Origin: Paenibacillus sp. GM2
Lineage (GTDB): Bacteria > Bacillota > Bacilli > Paenibacillales > Paenibacillaceae
NCBI RefSeq assembly: GCF_900069005.2
Contig: NZ_LN831276.1
Coordinates: 19,964 to 83,963, forward strand
Length of the DNA: 64,000 nt
Direction of reading: 5' to 3'
Positions within the stretch are counted from its first letter, which is position 1. Every line of letters begins with the position of its first letter. The notes beneath the pieces were generated by a model. That model saw only the letters and a program-made list of their open reading frames with translations, searched no databases and was not told where the DNA came from. Positions 1 to 8,534 of this stretch are shown here, piece after piece. A program made the translations under genes and the position numbers.

Positions 1-721
1 CCAACAGCAGGGCCGCGGCAACTGCTCCAAAAGTATTCGGATATTGCAGCAATCCGCCTAACCTTGCGCCTGTAAAGCTAACCTCGCAGTCGCCTGTACG
101 CAGTATTGCATAAGGTATGGAAACAATACCGAGAACAGCTCCAACTGCGGACAAGCTGAATAACCAGGAGGTCCAGGACAAGCCCTGCCGGATTAGCTTC
201 CTCCCCCTCTCCCGGTCACTCATACTCAGTCTAAGCATTGCTAACCCAAGCAAAGCATAAAATAGCCATTCGAGAGCAGAGATCATCGTCGCATACACCG
301 ATAGCCGTACAGACGGAATCACTAGATGCAAGCTATAAATCCCTGCGATAACGAATGGCCCGCTACAAATCCATACATACAAACGAAGGCTCTGTCGGTT
401 AGAGGATGGATTGGAGAGCGGGAGCATGATTTTTTTGTGGCCAAGTCTCCTGATCATCCCTATTACCAGGTATCCAACCATAAGAAGAAATACACAAACA
501 AACCACAAGCCCATCAGAACCAGGGATGAAATGCTGTCCGTGAAGAACATTCCACTGTTCAGACAAATGGCTACCATAGTAATCCATACAAATGCGCCTA
601 ATCCCCCTGTGGCCCCCAACGGCTTGATCAAGCTAATAAAAGTATCCCGCCACCGTCCAAACGAAATCTTATCCCTAATTGGTTCATCCCTCCATCTCCA
701 CACCGTTATCCCCCCTCTCAT
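1..721 (-). CDS. O-antigen ligase-like polytopic membrane protein (partial, 3' end outside window)
   Basis: A long open frame runs from an ATG at 721 off the left edge, giving about 240 visible residues. It holds five hydrophobic segments separated by short basic loops. It ends in RLGGLLQYPNTFGA, which resembles the R-L-x-G-x-x-QYPNTF signature of the O-antigen ligase/polymerase (Wzy/WaaL-like) family. Such proteins polymerise or ligate surface polysaccharide at the outer face of the membrane. A GGAGGAAGGG stretch lies about 15 nt upstream of the ATG, a slightly long spacing. The frame also opens at a GTG at 703. Confident that it is a membrane-protein gene; moderately confident of the family, because the C-terminal half is not visible. 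Confidence 0.7.
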   Translation of the reverse strand, partial: MRGGITVWRWRDEPIRDKISFGRWRDTFISLIKPLGATGGLGAFVWITMVAICLNSGMFFTDSISSLVLMGLWFVCVFLLMVGYLVIGMIRRLGHKKIMLPLSNPSSNRQSLRLYVWICSGPFVIAGIYSLHLVIPSVRLSVYATMISALEWLFYALLGLAMLRLSMSDRERGRKLIRQGLSWTSWLFSLSAVGAVLGIVSIPYAILRTGDCEVSFTGARLGGLLQYPNTFGAVAAALLL

Positions 722-1079
722 AGGTAAAATCCATCCCTTCCTCCAATTTCGCTAGGCCGCAAGCGCAATAAAGAGGAGTTCTGTAAATATAAAACTACAT
801 GAATGCAGCATTATGTGATCGAACATATCAAGCGCTCAAAAGCAACTGCTAGAGCAAGAAAAGTAACTGCGCCCTATTAAAGGACACTTTGACCTATTAA
901 AGCAAAAAAATGCGTTTTTTCGCGAACCTCTCTCTTAATAACGAAACCACATACCCAAGACTGGATGCTAACGATCAAACCTGCCCAGTAATTTGACCAA
1001 TAACAATATAGGGCGCCACATAATGGTTACACAAAAAGGGCCTCTGTAAGACAAGTCGAAATATCGACTCACTCGCCCT
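722..1079. other. intergenic stretch without a recognised gene
   Basis: No open frame with a ribosome-binding site is visible on either strand. The stretch is fairly AT-rich and contains a short direct repeat CCTATTAAAG near 873 and 891 and an A-run/T-run pair at 905-920. The upstream control region of the membrane-protein gene starting at 721 should lie here, but I could not pick a promoter with confidence. Confidence 0.4.
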
Positions 1080-2169
1080 CCTACCAGACAGTCGAGACAG
1101 CGATAGTCTTCTCTCACTTAGCTCTAACGAAACTGGATATCGCTATTTAGACCAAAATGAGCCTCTTCCAATTCTAACGAAACTGGGTATCGTTATTGTG
1201 GCAGTTTAGGCGGTAAAGCGCCGTTTTCTCCCCGAATTGCGATATGGTGTTTCGTTAGATTTTACTTACCGGCGTTTTTGGGGAAATAACGATTCGTAGG
1301 TTCGTTAGAGGATCCAAAGGGCGGACGTGTATTTAAACCGGTGGATCTTCCATTTGATCCCCCACCTCCTACCGGACTTTCGAGACAGCGATAGTTTTCT
1401 CTTAGCTCTAACGAAAGTGGATATCGCTATTTAGACCAAAATGAGCCTCTTCCAATTCTAACGAAACTGGGTATCGTTATTGTGGCAATTTAGGCGATAA
1501 AGCGCCGTTTTCTCCCCGAATAGCGATATGGTGTTTCGTTAGATTTTATTTGCCGGCGTTTTTGGGGAAATAACGATTCGTAGGTTCGTTAGAGGATCCA
1601 AAGGGCGGACGTGTATTTAAACCGGTGGATCTTCCATTTGATCCCCCACCTCCTACCGGACTTTCGAGACAGCGATAGTTTTCTCTCTTAGCTCTAACGA
1701 AACTGGATATCGCTATTTAGACCAAAATGAGCCTCTTCCAATTCTAACGAAACTGGGTATCGTTATTGTGGCAGTTTAGGCGGTAAAGCGCCGTTTTCTC
1801 CCCGAATAGCGTTATGGTGTTTCGTTAGATTTTATTTGCCGGCGTTTTTGGGGAAATAACGATTCGTAGGTTCGTTAGAGGATCCAAAGGGCGGACGTGT
1901 ATTTAAACCGATGGATCTTCCATTTGATTCCCCACCTCCTACCGGACAGTCGAGACAGCGATAGTTTTCTCTCACTTAGCTCTAACGAAACTGGATATCG
2001 CTATTTAGACCAAAATGAGCCTCTTCCAATTCTAACGAAACTGGGTATCGTTATTGTGGCAGTTTAGGCGGTAAAGCGCCGTTTTCTCCCCGAATAGCGT
2101 TATGGTGTTTCGTTAGATTTTATTTGCCGGCGTTTTTGAGGAAATAGCGATTCGTAGGTTCGTTAGAGA
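1080..2169. repeat. tandem array of four ~286 bp units, each with a 26 bp element in both orientations
   Basis: Units start at CCTACC at 1080, 1368, 1652 and 1938, giving lengths of 288, 284 and 286 bp; the fourth unit is shorter and loses similarity after about 2185. Units differ at only a few positions. Inside each unit an element beginning TCTAACGAA and ending in TATCG-TATT occurs four times: twice forward, then twice as its reverse complement (ending TTCGTTAGA). That makes about 16 element copies in 1.1 kb. No coding capacity is apparent. The ++-- arrangement is reminiscent of REP/BIME-type intergenic elements and could fold into long stem-loops. Confidence 0.9.
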
Positions 2170-2204
2170 CTAAAGGGCAGACGGAAGAAGCAGTTTCCAA
2201 TATA

Positions 2205-2236
2205 AAAAGGCCAACACATATAGTGTTGACCTGAAA
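2205..2236 (-). terminator. intrinsic terminator, minus strand
   Basis: On the minus strand a GGTCAACAC/GTGTTGGCC stem is followed by TTTTTATA. The nearest minus-strand gene upstream of it is the methyltransferase ending at 3002, nearly 800 bp away, so it may end a long 3' untranslated transcript. Confidence 0.6.
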
Positions 2237-2280
2237 TTACGGCTGCAAACCGTTGCGTTGTGCTAAGAGTATACAAATCG

Positions 2281-2435
2281 AGCTGTACTATGAATATTAA
2301 CATTATTCTATACTACAAATATTCAAATCTCACTATGGCTAAATATTCAACTCGTATTGTATGTGAGTGTTGAATTTGTTCTGTACTACGAATACTCAAA
2401 TACTCGCTGTGGCTATAAGTTTTCAAATCGCGATT
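2281..2435. repeat. AT-rich imperfect repeat (two copies, 73 bp apart)
   Basis: A segment starting TCT(A/G)TACTAC(A/G)AATA(T/C)TCAAA and continuing through C(A/G)CT(A/G)TGGCTA occurs at 2307 and again at 2380. A poorer partial copy lies near 2282. No gene is visible. Confidence 0.55.
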
Positions 2436-2515
2436 AGCCTTTTTCCTCCATGATCGTGAGCAATAAAGCGCGGCGCATGTTCGTTGAGTAATAAGGAGCA
2501 GTTGAAAACATCATC

Positions 2516-2811
2516 ACTGATCGCTAAACGATAGAACCCACTGCATGCTCACTTTTCATAGAGACACTGAGAGCAGCGCATTTCGCTAAGCAATAGAGCC
2601 CACCGTATGCTCACTTATCGTAGAGCCACAGAAAACACCGCATTTCGCTAAGCAATAGAGCCCACTGCATGCTCACTTATCGTAGAGCCACAGAGAACAC
2701 CGCATTTCGCTAAGCAATAGAGCCCACCGTATGTTCACTTTCCGGAGAGCCACAGAGAACACCGCATTTCGCTAAGCAATAGAACCCACCGTATGTTCAC
2801 TTTTCGCTAAC
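2516..2811. repeat. 62 bp tandem repeat array (about five copies)
   Basis: GCATTTCGCTAAGCAATAGA recurs at 2578, 2640, 2702 and 2764, exactly 62 bp apart, and a more degenerate copy starts at 2516. Later material to about 2960 shows decayed fragments such as TCGCTA and ACTTATCGC. There are no unique spacers between copies, so this is a plain tandem repeat and not a CRISPR array. No coding potential is seen. Confidence 0.85.
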
Positions 2812-3001
2812 AATAGAGAGTAGCTGCGCACGATCACTTATCGCTTTGCAGTGGAACCGCGCCAGTATCGCTGGCTGAATAGTAGTGCATCGCAGTTATG
2901 GCCTATCCCCGAACAGTAGCGGACTGCTATATCGCCTTTCGCTATGCAACAGAGCAGCGCAGCAAGGCTCGTTCGCACCTAGGCACATTTCTGCCGATGC
3001 A

Positions 3002-4171
3002 TTATGCTTCTGTCGGCAGAAGATCGCGACAGGCTTTTTCCAGATAGGGAGAAGCGCCGAGGAAATCGCGGAAGGCGGTATATTCGCGCCATAGGGCAGC
3101 GGTATTTCCGGCGGGAGATTTTACCGCCCGGATGAGAATATTTTTCGGCGTATGCTCCATATCGATAAATTCAAGCAGCTGCGTCTTGTAGCCGAGAATA
3201 TCGAGCAGCTTGGCCCGGATTCCGTCTGTTGCCAGAGCGGAGAAGCGTTCCTTCAAAATGCCATGACTAAGCAGCGGCTCCATCACTTCATTACGAACCT
3301 GTGCGAACAATTCATGCTGGCAGCAAGGCACAGACAGAATTACCGCAGCATCCCAGCGTACCGCTTTCTCCAACGCAGCATCGGTTGCGGTGTCACAGGC
3401 ATGCAGGGTAACAACCATATCCACCTTGCTCAGCTCGTCATAGTCCGCAATATCGCCGACAAGGAAGCGCAGGTTGTTGTAATTCAGTTTCTCCGCCAGT
3501 GCACTGCAATGCTCAATTACATCTGCCTTCAAATCGAGGCCAACGACCTTCAGCTCCCTGCGCTGCTCCACCGATAAATAATGATAGAGAGCGAATGTCA
3601 GATAAGATTTGCCGCAGCCGAAATCCACAATCGTAAGCGGTCGATCCGCAGGCAGATGAGGCATGACGTCCTGAACCATTTCAAGGAAGCGGTTGATCTG
3701 ACGGAATTTATCGTATTTCTTGGCCAGTACCTTCCCATCCCGATTCATAATACCGAGCTCAACCAGAAAAGGAACAGCTCGGCCATCCTCCAGAATATAT
3801 TCCTTACGCCGGTTATGATGCAAGGAGCCCGGCTGCTTGCTCGGCGACTTCGTCAGAATCGACACCTTGTATTTCTTGCTGATCAGCACCTGATAATCCG
3901 CTGCCTCCGTGCAAAGCAGGCCTTGCCGGAAAGTCTCCTCGAACTGCTCTATCAAATACTCGGCCAACTGCTCAGCCGGTATATTCTCATGCGTCACTTT
4001 GTTGCTGTAATAATAAGTGAACTGATAATGCAGCCGCTGCTTCAACAGGGCAGGCTTCACCGTTACCTTGCTGTATTCCGTCTCCCCGGGCTTGCGCCGC
4101 TGGCTGAGCGTTGCGGTAATCAAGCTGCCCTCCTGAGCTATTTGTTGTATAAGATGTCTTAGTGCTTCCAT
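3002..4171 (-). CDS. class I SAM-dependent methyltransferase (Methyltransf_32-like)
   Basis: A protein of 389 residues if started at the ATG at 4171. The middle carries a Rossmann methyltransferase core: TIVDFGCGKSYLTFALYHYL is motif I, followed by GLDLKADVIEHC for the acidic ribose-binding residue, and MVVTLHACDTATD and SVPCCQHE further on. The DFGCGKSYLT and SVPCCQHE motifs match the family that includes METTL25/GSTCD-like proteins; the bacterial members' substrate is unknown, possibly RNA or protein. An in-frame TTG at 4231 and an ATG at 4195 are alternative starts; the ribosome-binding site is weak for all of them, so the start is uncertain. It lies 105 bp downstream of the DUF6483 gene and may be co-transcribed with it. 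Confidence 0.8.
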   Translation of the reverse strand: MEALRHLIQQIAQEGSLITATLSQRRKPGETEYSKVTVKPALLKQRLHYQFTYYYSNKVTHENIPAEQLAEYLIEQFEETFRQGLLCTEAADYQVLISKKYKVSILTKSPSKQPGSLHHNRRKEYILEDGRAVPFLVELGIMNRDGKVLAKKYDKFRQINRFLEMVQDVMPHLPADRPLTIVDFGCGKSYLTFALYHYLSVEQRRELKVVGLDLKADVIEHCSALAEKLNYNNLRFLVGDIADYDELSKVDMVVTLHACDTATDAALEKAVRWDAAVILSVPCCQHELFAQVRNEVMEPLLSHGILKERFSALATDGIRAKLLDILGYKTQLLEFIDMEHTPKNILIRAVKSPAGNTAALWREYTAFRDFLGASPYLEKACRDLLPTEA

Positions 4172-4276
4172 GAATCCATAACAGCTCACTTTCATTCCAA
4201 ATATACATATTGTTAACTCCTGCTGCCACAAACTGAAATTGGCAACGCAAAATCGTTCGCTTCCGATTTGCTAGAG

Positions 4277-4939
4277 TCATACCTCTTGGGTATACTCCCG
4301 TTTCTCTACTTCCGCAAGGCCTTCACGAACTTCATGCAAGGGGAGCCCTCCCTTACTAAGCCGCTCGGGCTCGTACAACAGCAGACGTTCATAGAAGGCT
4401 AACGCCTGCTGCTTGGTGATCGCCCCGGCATCAAGCAGACGATACAATACGTTCTCCGCTTGATCAAATCGCTCATGAGCTTCTTCATAATCGAGCAGCA
4501 AGCGCTCAGTATCCAAGGGCAGTCGATAATCCTTCAGGCGCGACATCAGCTTGGCCGTCTCCGTCTGTAAATTCCATAACGAAGAATCGGCACCGTGCAG
4601 GTCTGCCGCCAGATAGAGATGGAGCGACTTCATGAGCCGAAACAGCCCCTCATCTTGCCGTCCCTGGGCGATATAGATATCCCCCTCCTCCTGCAGCAGC
4701 CTTGCCAAGCTCTGAAGCTTATCGGCCTCTACTTTTCCACCAGTGCGGAATATTTCCACAATATCACGAGCTGACAAAGAACCGATCATCCGTGAATTTA
4801 GCCTGAACTGTTCTTTATATAGATCGTCCAGCTTCCACAGCGCTTCTATCAGCTTGTTCTGTTGCTTAAGTCCGAAAACTTGGCCGATGACGTCCACCAT
4901 TTCTTCAATCATGCGGACCAGATAATCCTTTCTCAGCAT
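4277..4939 (-). CDS. DUF6483 family protein
   Basis: A predominantly helical protein of 220 residues that begins MLRKDYLVRMIEEM, the usual opening of the Firmicute DUF6483 family. There is no signal peptide and no membrane segment. The repeated amphipathic helices suggest a TPR-like or helical-bundle fold. The ATG at 4939 was chosen because AAGGGG lies nine to ten bases upstream. No function is established for the family. Its stop is 105 bp before the methyltransferase and its start is 70 bp after the hydrolase, so an operon is possible. Confidence 0.75.
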   Translation of the reverse strand: MLRKDYLVRMIEEMVDVIGQVFGLKQQNKLIEALWKLDDLYKEQFRLNSRMIGSLSARDIVEIFRTGGKVEADKLQSLARLLQEEGDIYIAQGRQDEGLFRLMKSLHLYLAADLHGADSSLWNLQTETAKLMSRLKDYRLPLDTERLLLDYEEAHERFDQAENVLYRLLDAGAITKQQALAFYERLLLYEPERLSKGGLPLHEVREGLAEVEKREYTQEV

Positions 4940-5009
4940 GATACCCAGCCCCTTCACCGAACATTATATCCGAAAATATCGCGCACATGCGGCATTTCTG
5001 GCCGCGATG

Positions 5010-5798
5010 CTACTTGATATTCCTCATAAAATCACTGATGACAGCGGCAAGCTGATCCGGTGCTTCGTACATGCCCATATGACCGGCGCCCTTAATAACC
5101 GCTTTGATCACCCGATCGCCTTCGACCGTAAATGTGCGTTCCAAAGGAATAACTGCATCGTTCTCCCCGGCCACAAGCAGAATCGGCAAATCGGACTCGC
5201 TCAACACCTCGCGCCGATCCACACGCTCCCGCATAGCCAGAGCTGCGCCTTGAGCCCCTTGCGGCGGGGTAAGATACCCGATCTCCTTAGCCCGATTCAC
5301 CTCCGGCTCCATCGTCTGCAGATGTTCCTGTGCAAACAATCCCGGTACCAGGCCATCTACGAAAGCATTGATTCCTGCGTCCTCTATTTTCTCCACCGCT
5401 TTAAGCCGCTTCTCCTTCGCTTCCTCACTATCAGGATAAGGAGTCGAATGAATCAACCCGAAGCCGTTCAAGCGGGATGAATAACGTTCTGACAAGGACA
5501 AGGTGATGTAACCTCCAAGGGAATGACCCAAAAGTGTATACTTCGGGACACCCATCTGCTCCATCAACGCGGCGATATCATCAGCCATCTGGTCTATTGT
5601 ATAGGGGCCCGCAGGAGCTCCGGTTGCGCCATGCCCGCGCAGATCTGGCATCACAACGCGATATTCCCCAGATAATAGAGGGGCAAGCTTCTCCCAATAG
5701 GCAGAGCTTCCGCAGAATCCATGCAGCAATACAATTGTTGGCCCTTGCCCTTGCTCCTGGTAGGCTACAGATATTCCATTGGCTAATAGGCTTGTCAT
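5010..5798 (-). CDS. alpha/beta hydrolase
   Basis: 262 residues with a standard alpha/beta-hydrolase fold. LLHGFCGSS forms the oxyanion-hole HG motif, PDLRGHG follows strand 4, and GHSLGG carries the nucleophile serine near residue 97. AGENDAVIP supplies the acidic residue and GAGHMG the histidine, so the catalytic triad is complete. There is no signal peptide, so it is cytoplasmic. Substrate cannot be predicted; relatives act on esters, haloacids or peroxides. The start at 5798 is fixed by GGAGAGGGG seven bases upstream. Confidence 0.85.
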   Translation of the reverse strand: MTSLLANGISVAYQEQGQGPTIVLLHGFCGSSAYWEKLAPLLSGEYRVVMPDLRGHGATGAPAGPYTIDQMADDIAALMEQMGVPKYTLLGHSLGGYITLSLSERYSSRLNGFGLIHSTPYPDSEEAKEKRLKAVEKIEDAGINAFVDGLVPGLFAQEHLQTMEPEVNRAKEIGYLTPPQGAQGAALAMRERVDRREVLSESDLPILLVAGENDAVIPLERTFTVEGDRVIKAVIKGAGHMGMYEAPDQLAAVISDFMRNIK

Positions 5799-5833
5799 AA
5801 CAAATCCCCTCTCCATTATTTATAATTATTGAA

Positions 5834-6370
5834 TCATGACTTAAATACCTTAACAATCGCTCCCGTAATCTCATCCGCCATCCGCATAACCTTATATAAC
5901 GAGGTCATTTGCAGCGTCCAATACGGCTTGGGTCCCTTCACATTAACAACCGCTGCTACGCTATAATGACCTGCTGCTGGAAGCTGTTGTCCAACTGATT
6001 GGGCGGGGTATAAAGGCTGTGCAGAAACAAGATAACAGCCTACTGAGGCTGGAGAACCTAAACTTGCATCAATGGCGACAATAATATGCTCTTTAGGAAT
6101 AGACGCGATTCGCTGCTCCAGATTGTCCGCATCACAAGGATGCTGCAAGGTGCCAACTACATTAGCCATGCCCTGTTCCTCAAGTCTGGCACCAACCAGT
6201 GGGCCCAGCGCATCCCCAGTTGAACGATCCGTCCCGATACATAGAAAGGTAATGTCCTCCCTTTCATGCTTCCTGCGAACTTCTTTGAAAAAAACTGCCA
6301 GCTCACTGCCCACTATTCTTTTTCGTTCCATTCCCAAGTTTGACATTTCACACGAATCATTAAGAACCAT
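5834..6370 (-). CDS. yyaC: spore protein YyaC (DUF1256)
   Basis: 178 residues. The core LCIGTDRSTGDALGPLVG is diagnostic of the spore YyaC family, which adopts a fold related to hydrogenase-maturation endopeptidases and HybD/Gpr-like proteases. AIDASLGSP is also conserved. YyaC is found in endospore formers and is expressed in sporulation, so this gene marks the host as spore-forming. The start at 6370 follows a GGGGGGTGGAGA stretch; internal methionines at residues 9 and 14 are possible alternatives. It is divergent from the stress gene at 6588. Confidence 0.85.
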   Translation of the reverse strand: MVLNDSCEMSNLGMERKRIVGSELAVFFKEVRRKHEREDITFLCIGTDRSTGDALGPLVGARLEEQGMANVVGTLQHPCDADNLEQRIASIPKEHIIVAIDASLGSPASVGCYLVSAQPLYPAQSVGQQLPAAGHYSVAAVVNVKGPKPYWTLQMTSLYKVMRMADEITGAIVKVFKS

Positions 6371-6491
6371 TCTCCACCCCCCTCATGCTTATCAGGTTAC
6401 CATGATTGTACCGCACCGCTAAATGAACCGCAAAACAGCAAATACAAGCAAGCGTCACTGTTGAAATCTGTTCTCCTCCTGGATCAGCGTT

Positions 6492-6517
6492 GTTTCATTA
6501 GCATGCAAGCAGGTTAT
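6492..6517 (+). promoter_or_regulatory. candidate sigma-B promoter upstream of ytxH-like gene
   Basis: GTTTCA (6492-6497), a 14-nt spacer, then GGTTAT (6512-6517). The Bacillus sigma-B consensus is close to GTTTAA and GGGTAT. Transcription would start about 65 nt upstream of the ATG. The same spacer length recurs in three other candidates in this window. Confidence 0.6.
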
Positions 6518-6587
6518 ATATTAACTAAGCATAGGAACTCAGCAGTAAATTAAGTTAACTTTATCAACGTATTAAGGAGTGATTTAC

Positions 6588-7019
6588 ATGAATACAGAAG
6601 AGACTAACGCTCAAATACAAGGAAGTTCAAACTTGACAAAAGGAATCGTCATCGGAGCTCTGCTTGGAGCAGCAGCAGCCCTCTTGTTCGCTCCTAAATC
6701 AGGACGAGAGCTGCGCAGCAATCTGTCGGAGAAAATCAGTGCAACAGCGGATAAGTCAAAGGAAATCGCAAATATTGCTAAAGACAAGGTCACAGACTTG
6801 GCCAAGACCGTCTCAGAAAAGACTTCGGATCTTGCCGATTCAGTGGGATCCGGTGCAAGTCAAGTGATGTCCAGCGTGAAGGAAGCAGCGGCTGATGTCT
6901 CCGGTACAATTTCTGAAGAATCCACTAAAGTCTTCGATAAGACAAAGCAGCTCTCTCATGAAGCTGCTGACGAAGTAGAGAAAACGGCTGCCAATGCCAA
7001 ACGAGATCTAAAAAGCTAA
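6588..7019 (+). CDS. YtxH domain-containing general stress protein
   Basis: 143 residues. A short N-terminal hydrophobic, glycine/alanine-rich segment (GIVIGALLGAAAALLFAPKS) precedes the conserved SGRELRS motif typical of YtxH proteins. A long, alanine/lysine/serine-rich coiled region follows, of LEA-like character. YtxH-type genes belong to the sigma-B regulon in Bacillus. AAGGAGTG lies eight bases before the ATG at 6588. A sigma-B-like promoter sits at 6492-6517. It starts a three-gene plus-strand run of small stress-type proteins. Confidence 0.82.
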   Translation: MNTEETNAQIQGSSNLTKGIVIGALLGAAAALLFAPKSGRELRSNLSEKISATADKSKEIANIAKDKVTDLAKTVSEKTSDLADSVGSGASQVMSSVKEAAADVSGTISEESTKVFDKTKQLSHEAADEVEKTAANAKRDLKS

Positions 7020-7052
7020 CGCCGGCTTCTTCATAAGTTTATGAAATTCATA

Positions 7053-7087
7053 AATCAGCCAGTTCAGTCCACTGGCTGATTTCTTGT
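7053..7087 (+). terminator. intrinsic terminator after ytxH-like gene
   Basis: ATCAGCCAG and CTGGCTGAT form a stem followed by TTTCTTG on the plus strand. It lies 34 bp past the stop of the YtxH gene and may be only partial, since two more genes in the same direction follow closely. Confidence 0.6.
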
Positions 7088-7116
7088 ATAAAAAGGTAGG
7101 TTAGGAGGAAATCTAA

Positions 7117-7434
7117 ATGGCTGAACCCTATCTTAAAGAATCAAGCACCTCTACCGAGTTGCAACACGAAGTCGGACGCTTAAATCAACGGCTTGATTTC
7201 ATAGCCGCAAAGCTGGAAAAAGCAAAGATAAAAGATATTATTGAGAATTACACAAATCCCAAACGATTAATCCTTAGCAATTTTATGGCGGGTTTATCGC
7301 GCGGACTAGGACTCAGTATTGGAACCTTTATTGTTCTGGGCTTGCTTGGCTGGATTCTCAGTCTGTTCGTTAATCTGCCGATGATCGGGGACTACATTAA
7401 AGAACTGCAGGATTATATTCAGTTACAGCCGTAA
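7117..7434 (+). CDS. DUF5665 domain-containing membrane protein
   Basis: 105 residues. An N-terminal coiled-coil part (residues 13-45) is followed by NFMAGLSRGLGLSIGTFIVLG, which opens a single membrane helix; the SRGLG-x-x-IG motif is typical of DUF5665. GGAGG lies seven to eight bases before the ATG. Function is unknown; the context suggests a stress-related membrane protein. Confidence 0.75.
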   Translation: MAEPYLKESSTSTELQHEVGRLNQRLDFIAAKLEKAKIKDIIENYTNPKRLILSNFMAGLSRGLGLSIGTFIVLGLLGWILSLFVNLPMIGDYIKELQDYIQLQP

Positions 7435-7467
7435 CAAAATATCATTTCAGAAAGGGGATTGTTAAAC

Positions 7468-7692
7468 ATGGCTTTTAAAACTCCGGAGCAAGCACAAGAG
7501 GATTATGTCAGACAGCAGATCAATAAGACCCAGCAGGGGGATTATCCGAAACATAAAAAGGTGGAGGAGGCCGAGAACGGATCCATGATTAACGATATGG
7601 AGGATTTGGTCCAGCTCGGAGAAGATATGGAGCAAATGAAAACTAACAGTGAAGATCATGAGAACGGCCTAAAGTCTGATCCGGAACAATAA
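7468..7692 (+). CDS. small hydrophilic hypothetical protein
   Basis: 74 residues, starting MAFKTPEQAQED. It is very acidic and glutamine-rich, with no hydrophobic segment, and is probably a soluble, partly disordered protein. AAAGGGG lies about ten bases before the ATG at 7468, which is preferred over an in-frame upstream codon. I do not recognise the family. It closes the ytxH/DUF5665 run and is followed by a strong terminator. Confidence 0.65.
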   Translation: MAFKTPEQAQEDYVRQQINKTQQGDYPKHKKVEEAENGSMINDMEDLVQLGEDMEQMKTNSEDHENGLKSDPEQ

Positions 7693-7711
7693 ACAGGCTT
7701 TCTCATAAAAC

Positions 7712-7747
7712 TAAAACACACCGTATGCAAAATACGGTGTGTTTTTT
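7712..7747. terminator. bidirectional terminator between convergent genes
   Basis: AAAACACACCGTAT and ATACGGTGTGTTTT form a 14-bp stem flanked by an A-run on the left and a T-run on the right. It serves both the plus-strand gene ending at 7692 and sigB ending at 7752. Confidence 0.85.
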
Positions 7748-7751
7748 AAAT

Positions 7752-8534
7752 CTATATATAATCAACTTGATTATTGCCAGACATCATTTGCCTTAGCTTC
7801 TCCGTCGCTCTTCTCTGAATACGGGATATGCTCATTTGCGAGACGCCCAATTTTTGTGCGATCGCACGCTGGGACTGGCCTTCCTCAAAAGCTAACAACA
7901 GCACCTGTTTCTCTTGTTCCTGAAGCTCGTCCAGCGCCTGCAGCAAGTCCATTCTTTTCTCAAGCGTATCGTAATCATCCGCCTCCGAGCTGATCATTTC
8001 GCCAAGCGTGGCAGCGCTTTCCTCTTGAGATATTGGAGAATCCAATGAGATGTAATGGTAACACTCCCTGCCGGCAAGGATCTCTAATGTCTCTTCCTCC
8101 GAAAGCTCCAAGTGATTGGCAATTTCCTCCACGCGAGGCGATCGCTCCAGCTTCACGGTCAACTCATCGATCGCAAGCTGGACCGTCGCTCCCTTTTCCT
8201 TAATCCGTCTCGGCACCTGCAGATACCACGATTTATCCCGCAGGAAATTCTTCATATGGCCTATAATACTTTTCATCGCATAGGGCTCAAAAGGTATACC
8301 CAGCTGGGCATCGTACTGCTGCAGCAGGCGGATCATAGCCATTTGGCCTACTTGATTCAGATCTTCATACAGATCCGGACGATTGCGCGAAATTTTACCA
8401 GCGGCCATTTTAACGATAGGCTCATATTTCTGTATCAATTGAGTTGCTAATTCCTTACTTTGGCTCTGTTGATATTCCATGATCATACGGGTTGATTCTT
8501 TCCAGGACTCTTGGGGAGTCGTATTTCCCTTCAT
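7752..8534 (-). CDS. sigB: RNA polymerase sigma factor SigB
   Basis: 260 residues of the SigB/F/G type. Region 2 contains DLYEDLNQVGQMAMIRLLQQYD and the core-binding and -10-recognition helices, region 3 runs through residues 115-170, and region 4 ends in the helix-turn-helix SQRAIAQKLGVSQMSISRIQ that reads the -35. It directs general stress transcription when released from RsbW. Its start overlaps the end of rsbW by four bases, the classic rsbV-rsbW-sigB order. The neighbourhood of stress genes with GTTT/GGGTAA promoters supports sigma-B rather than sigma-F or G. Confidence 0.93.
   Translation of the reverse strand: MKGNTTPQESWKESTRMIMEYQQSQSKELATQLIQKYEPIVKMAAGKISRNRPDLYEDLNQVGQMAMIRLLQQYDAQLGIPFEPYAMKSIIGHMKNFLRDKSWYLQVPRRIKEKGATVQLAIDELTVKLERSPRVEEIANHLELSEEETLEILAGRECYHYISLDSPISQEESAATLGEMISSEADDYDTLEKRMDLLQALDELQEQEKQVLLLAFEEGQSQRAIAQKLGVSQMSISRIQRRATEKLRQMMSGNNQVDYI

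Noticed and set aside
411-755. 114-codon plus-strand frame
   Set aside because: It is antisense to the membrane-protein gene 1-721 and shows no domain or ribosome-binding site.
2516-2811. Possible CRISPR array
   Set aside because: The 62-bp copies are contiguous and alike throughout, with no unique spacers, and no cas genes are visible.
2885-3094. 69-codon plus-strand frame
   Set aside because: It lies in degenerate repeat sequence and overlaps the methyltransferase 3' end; no support.
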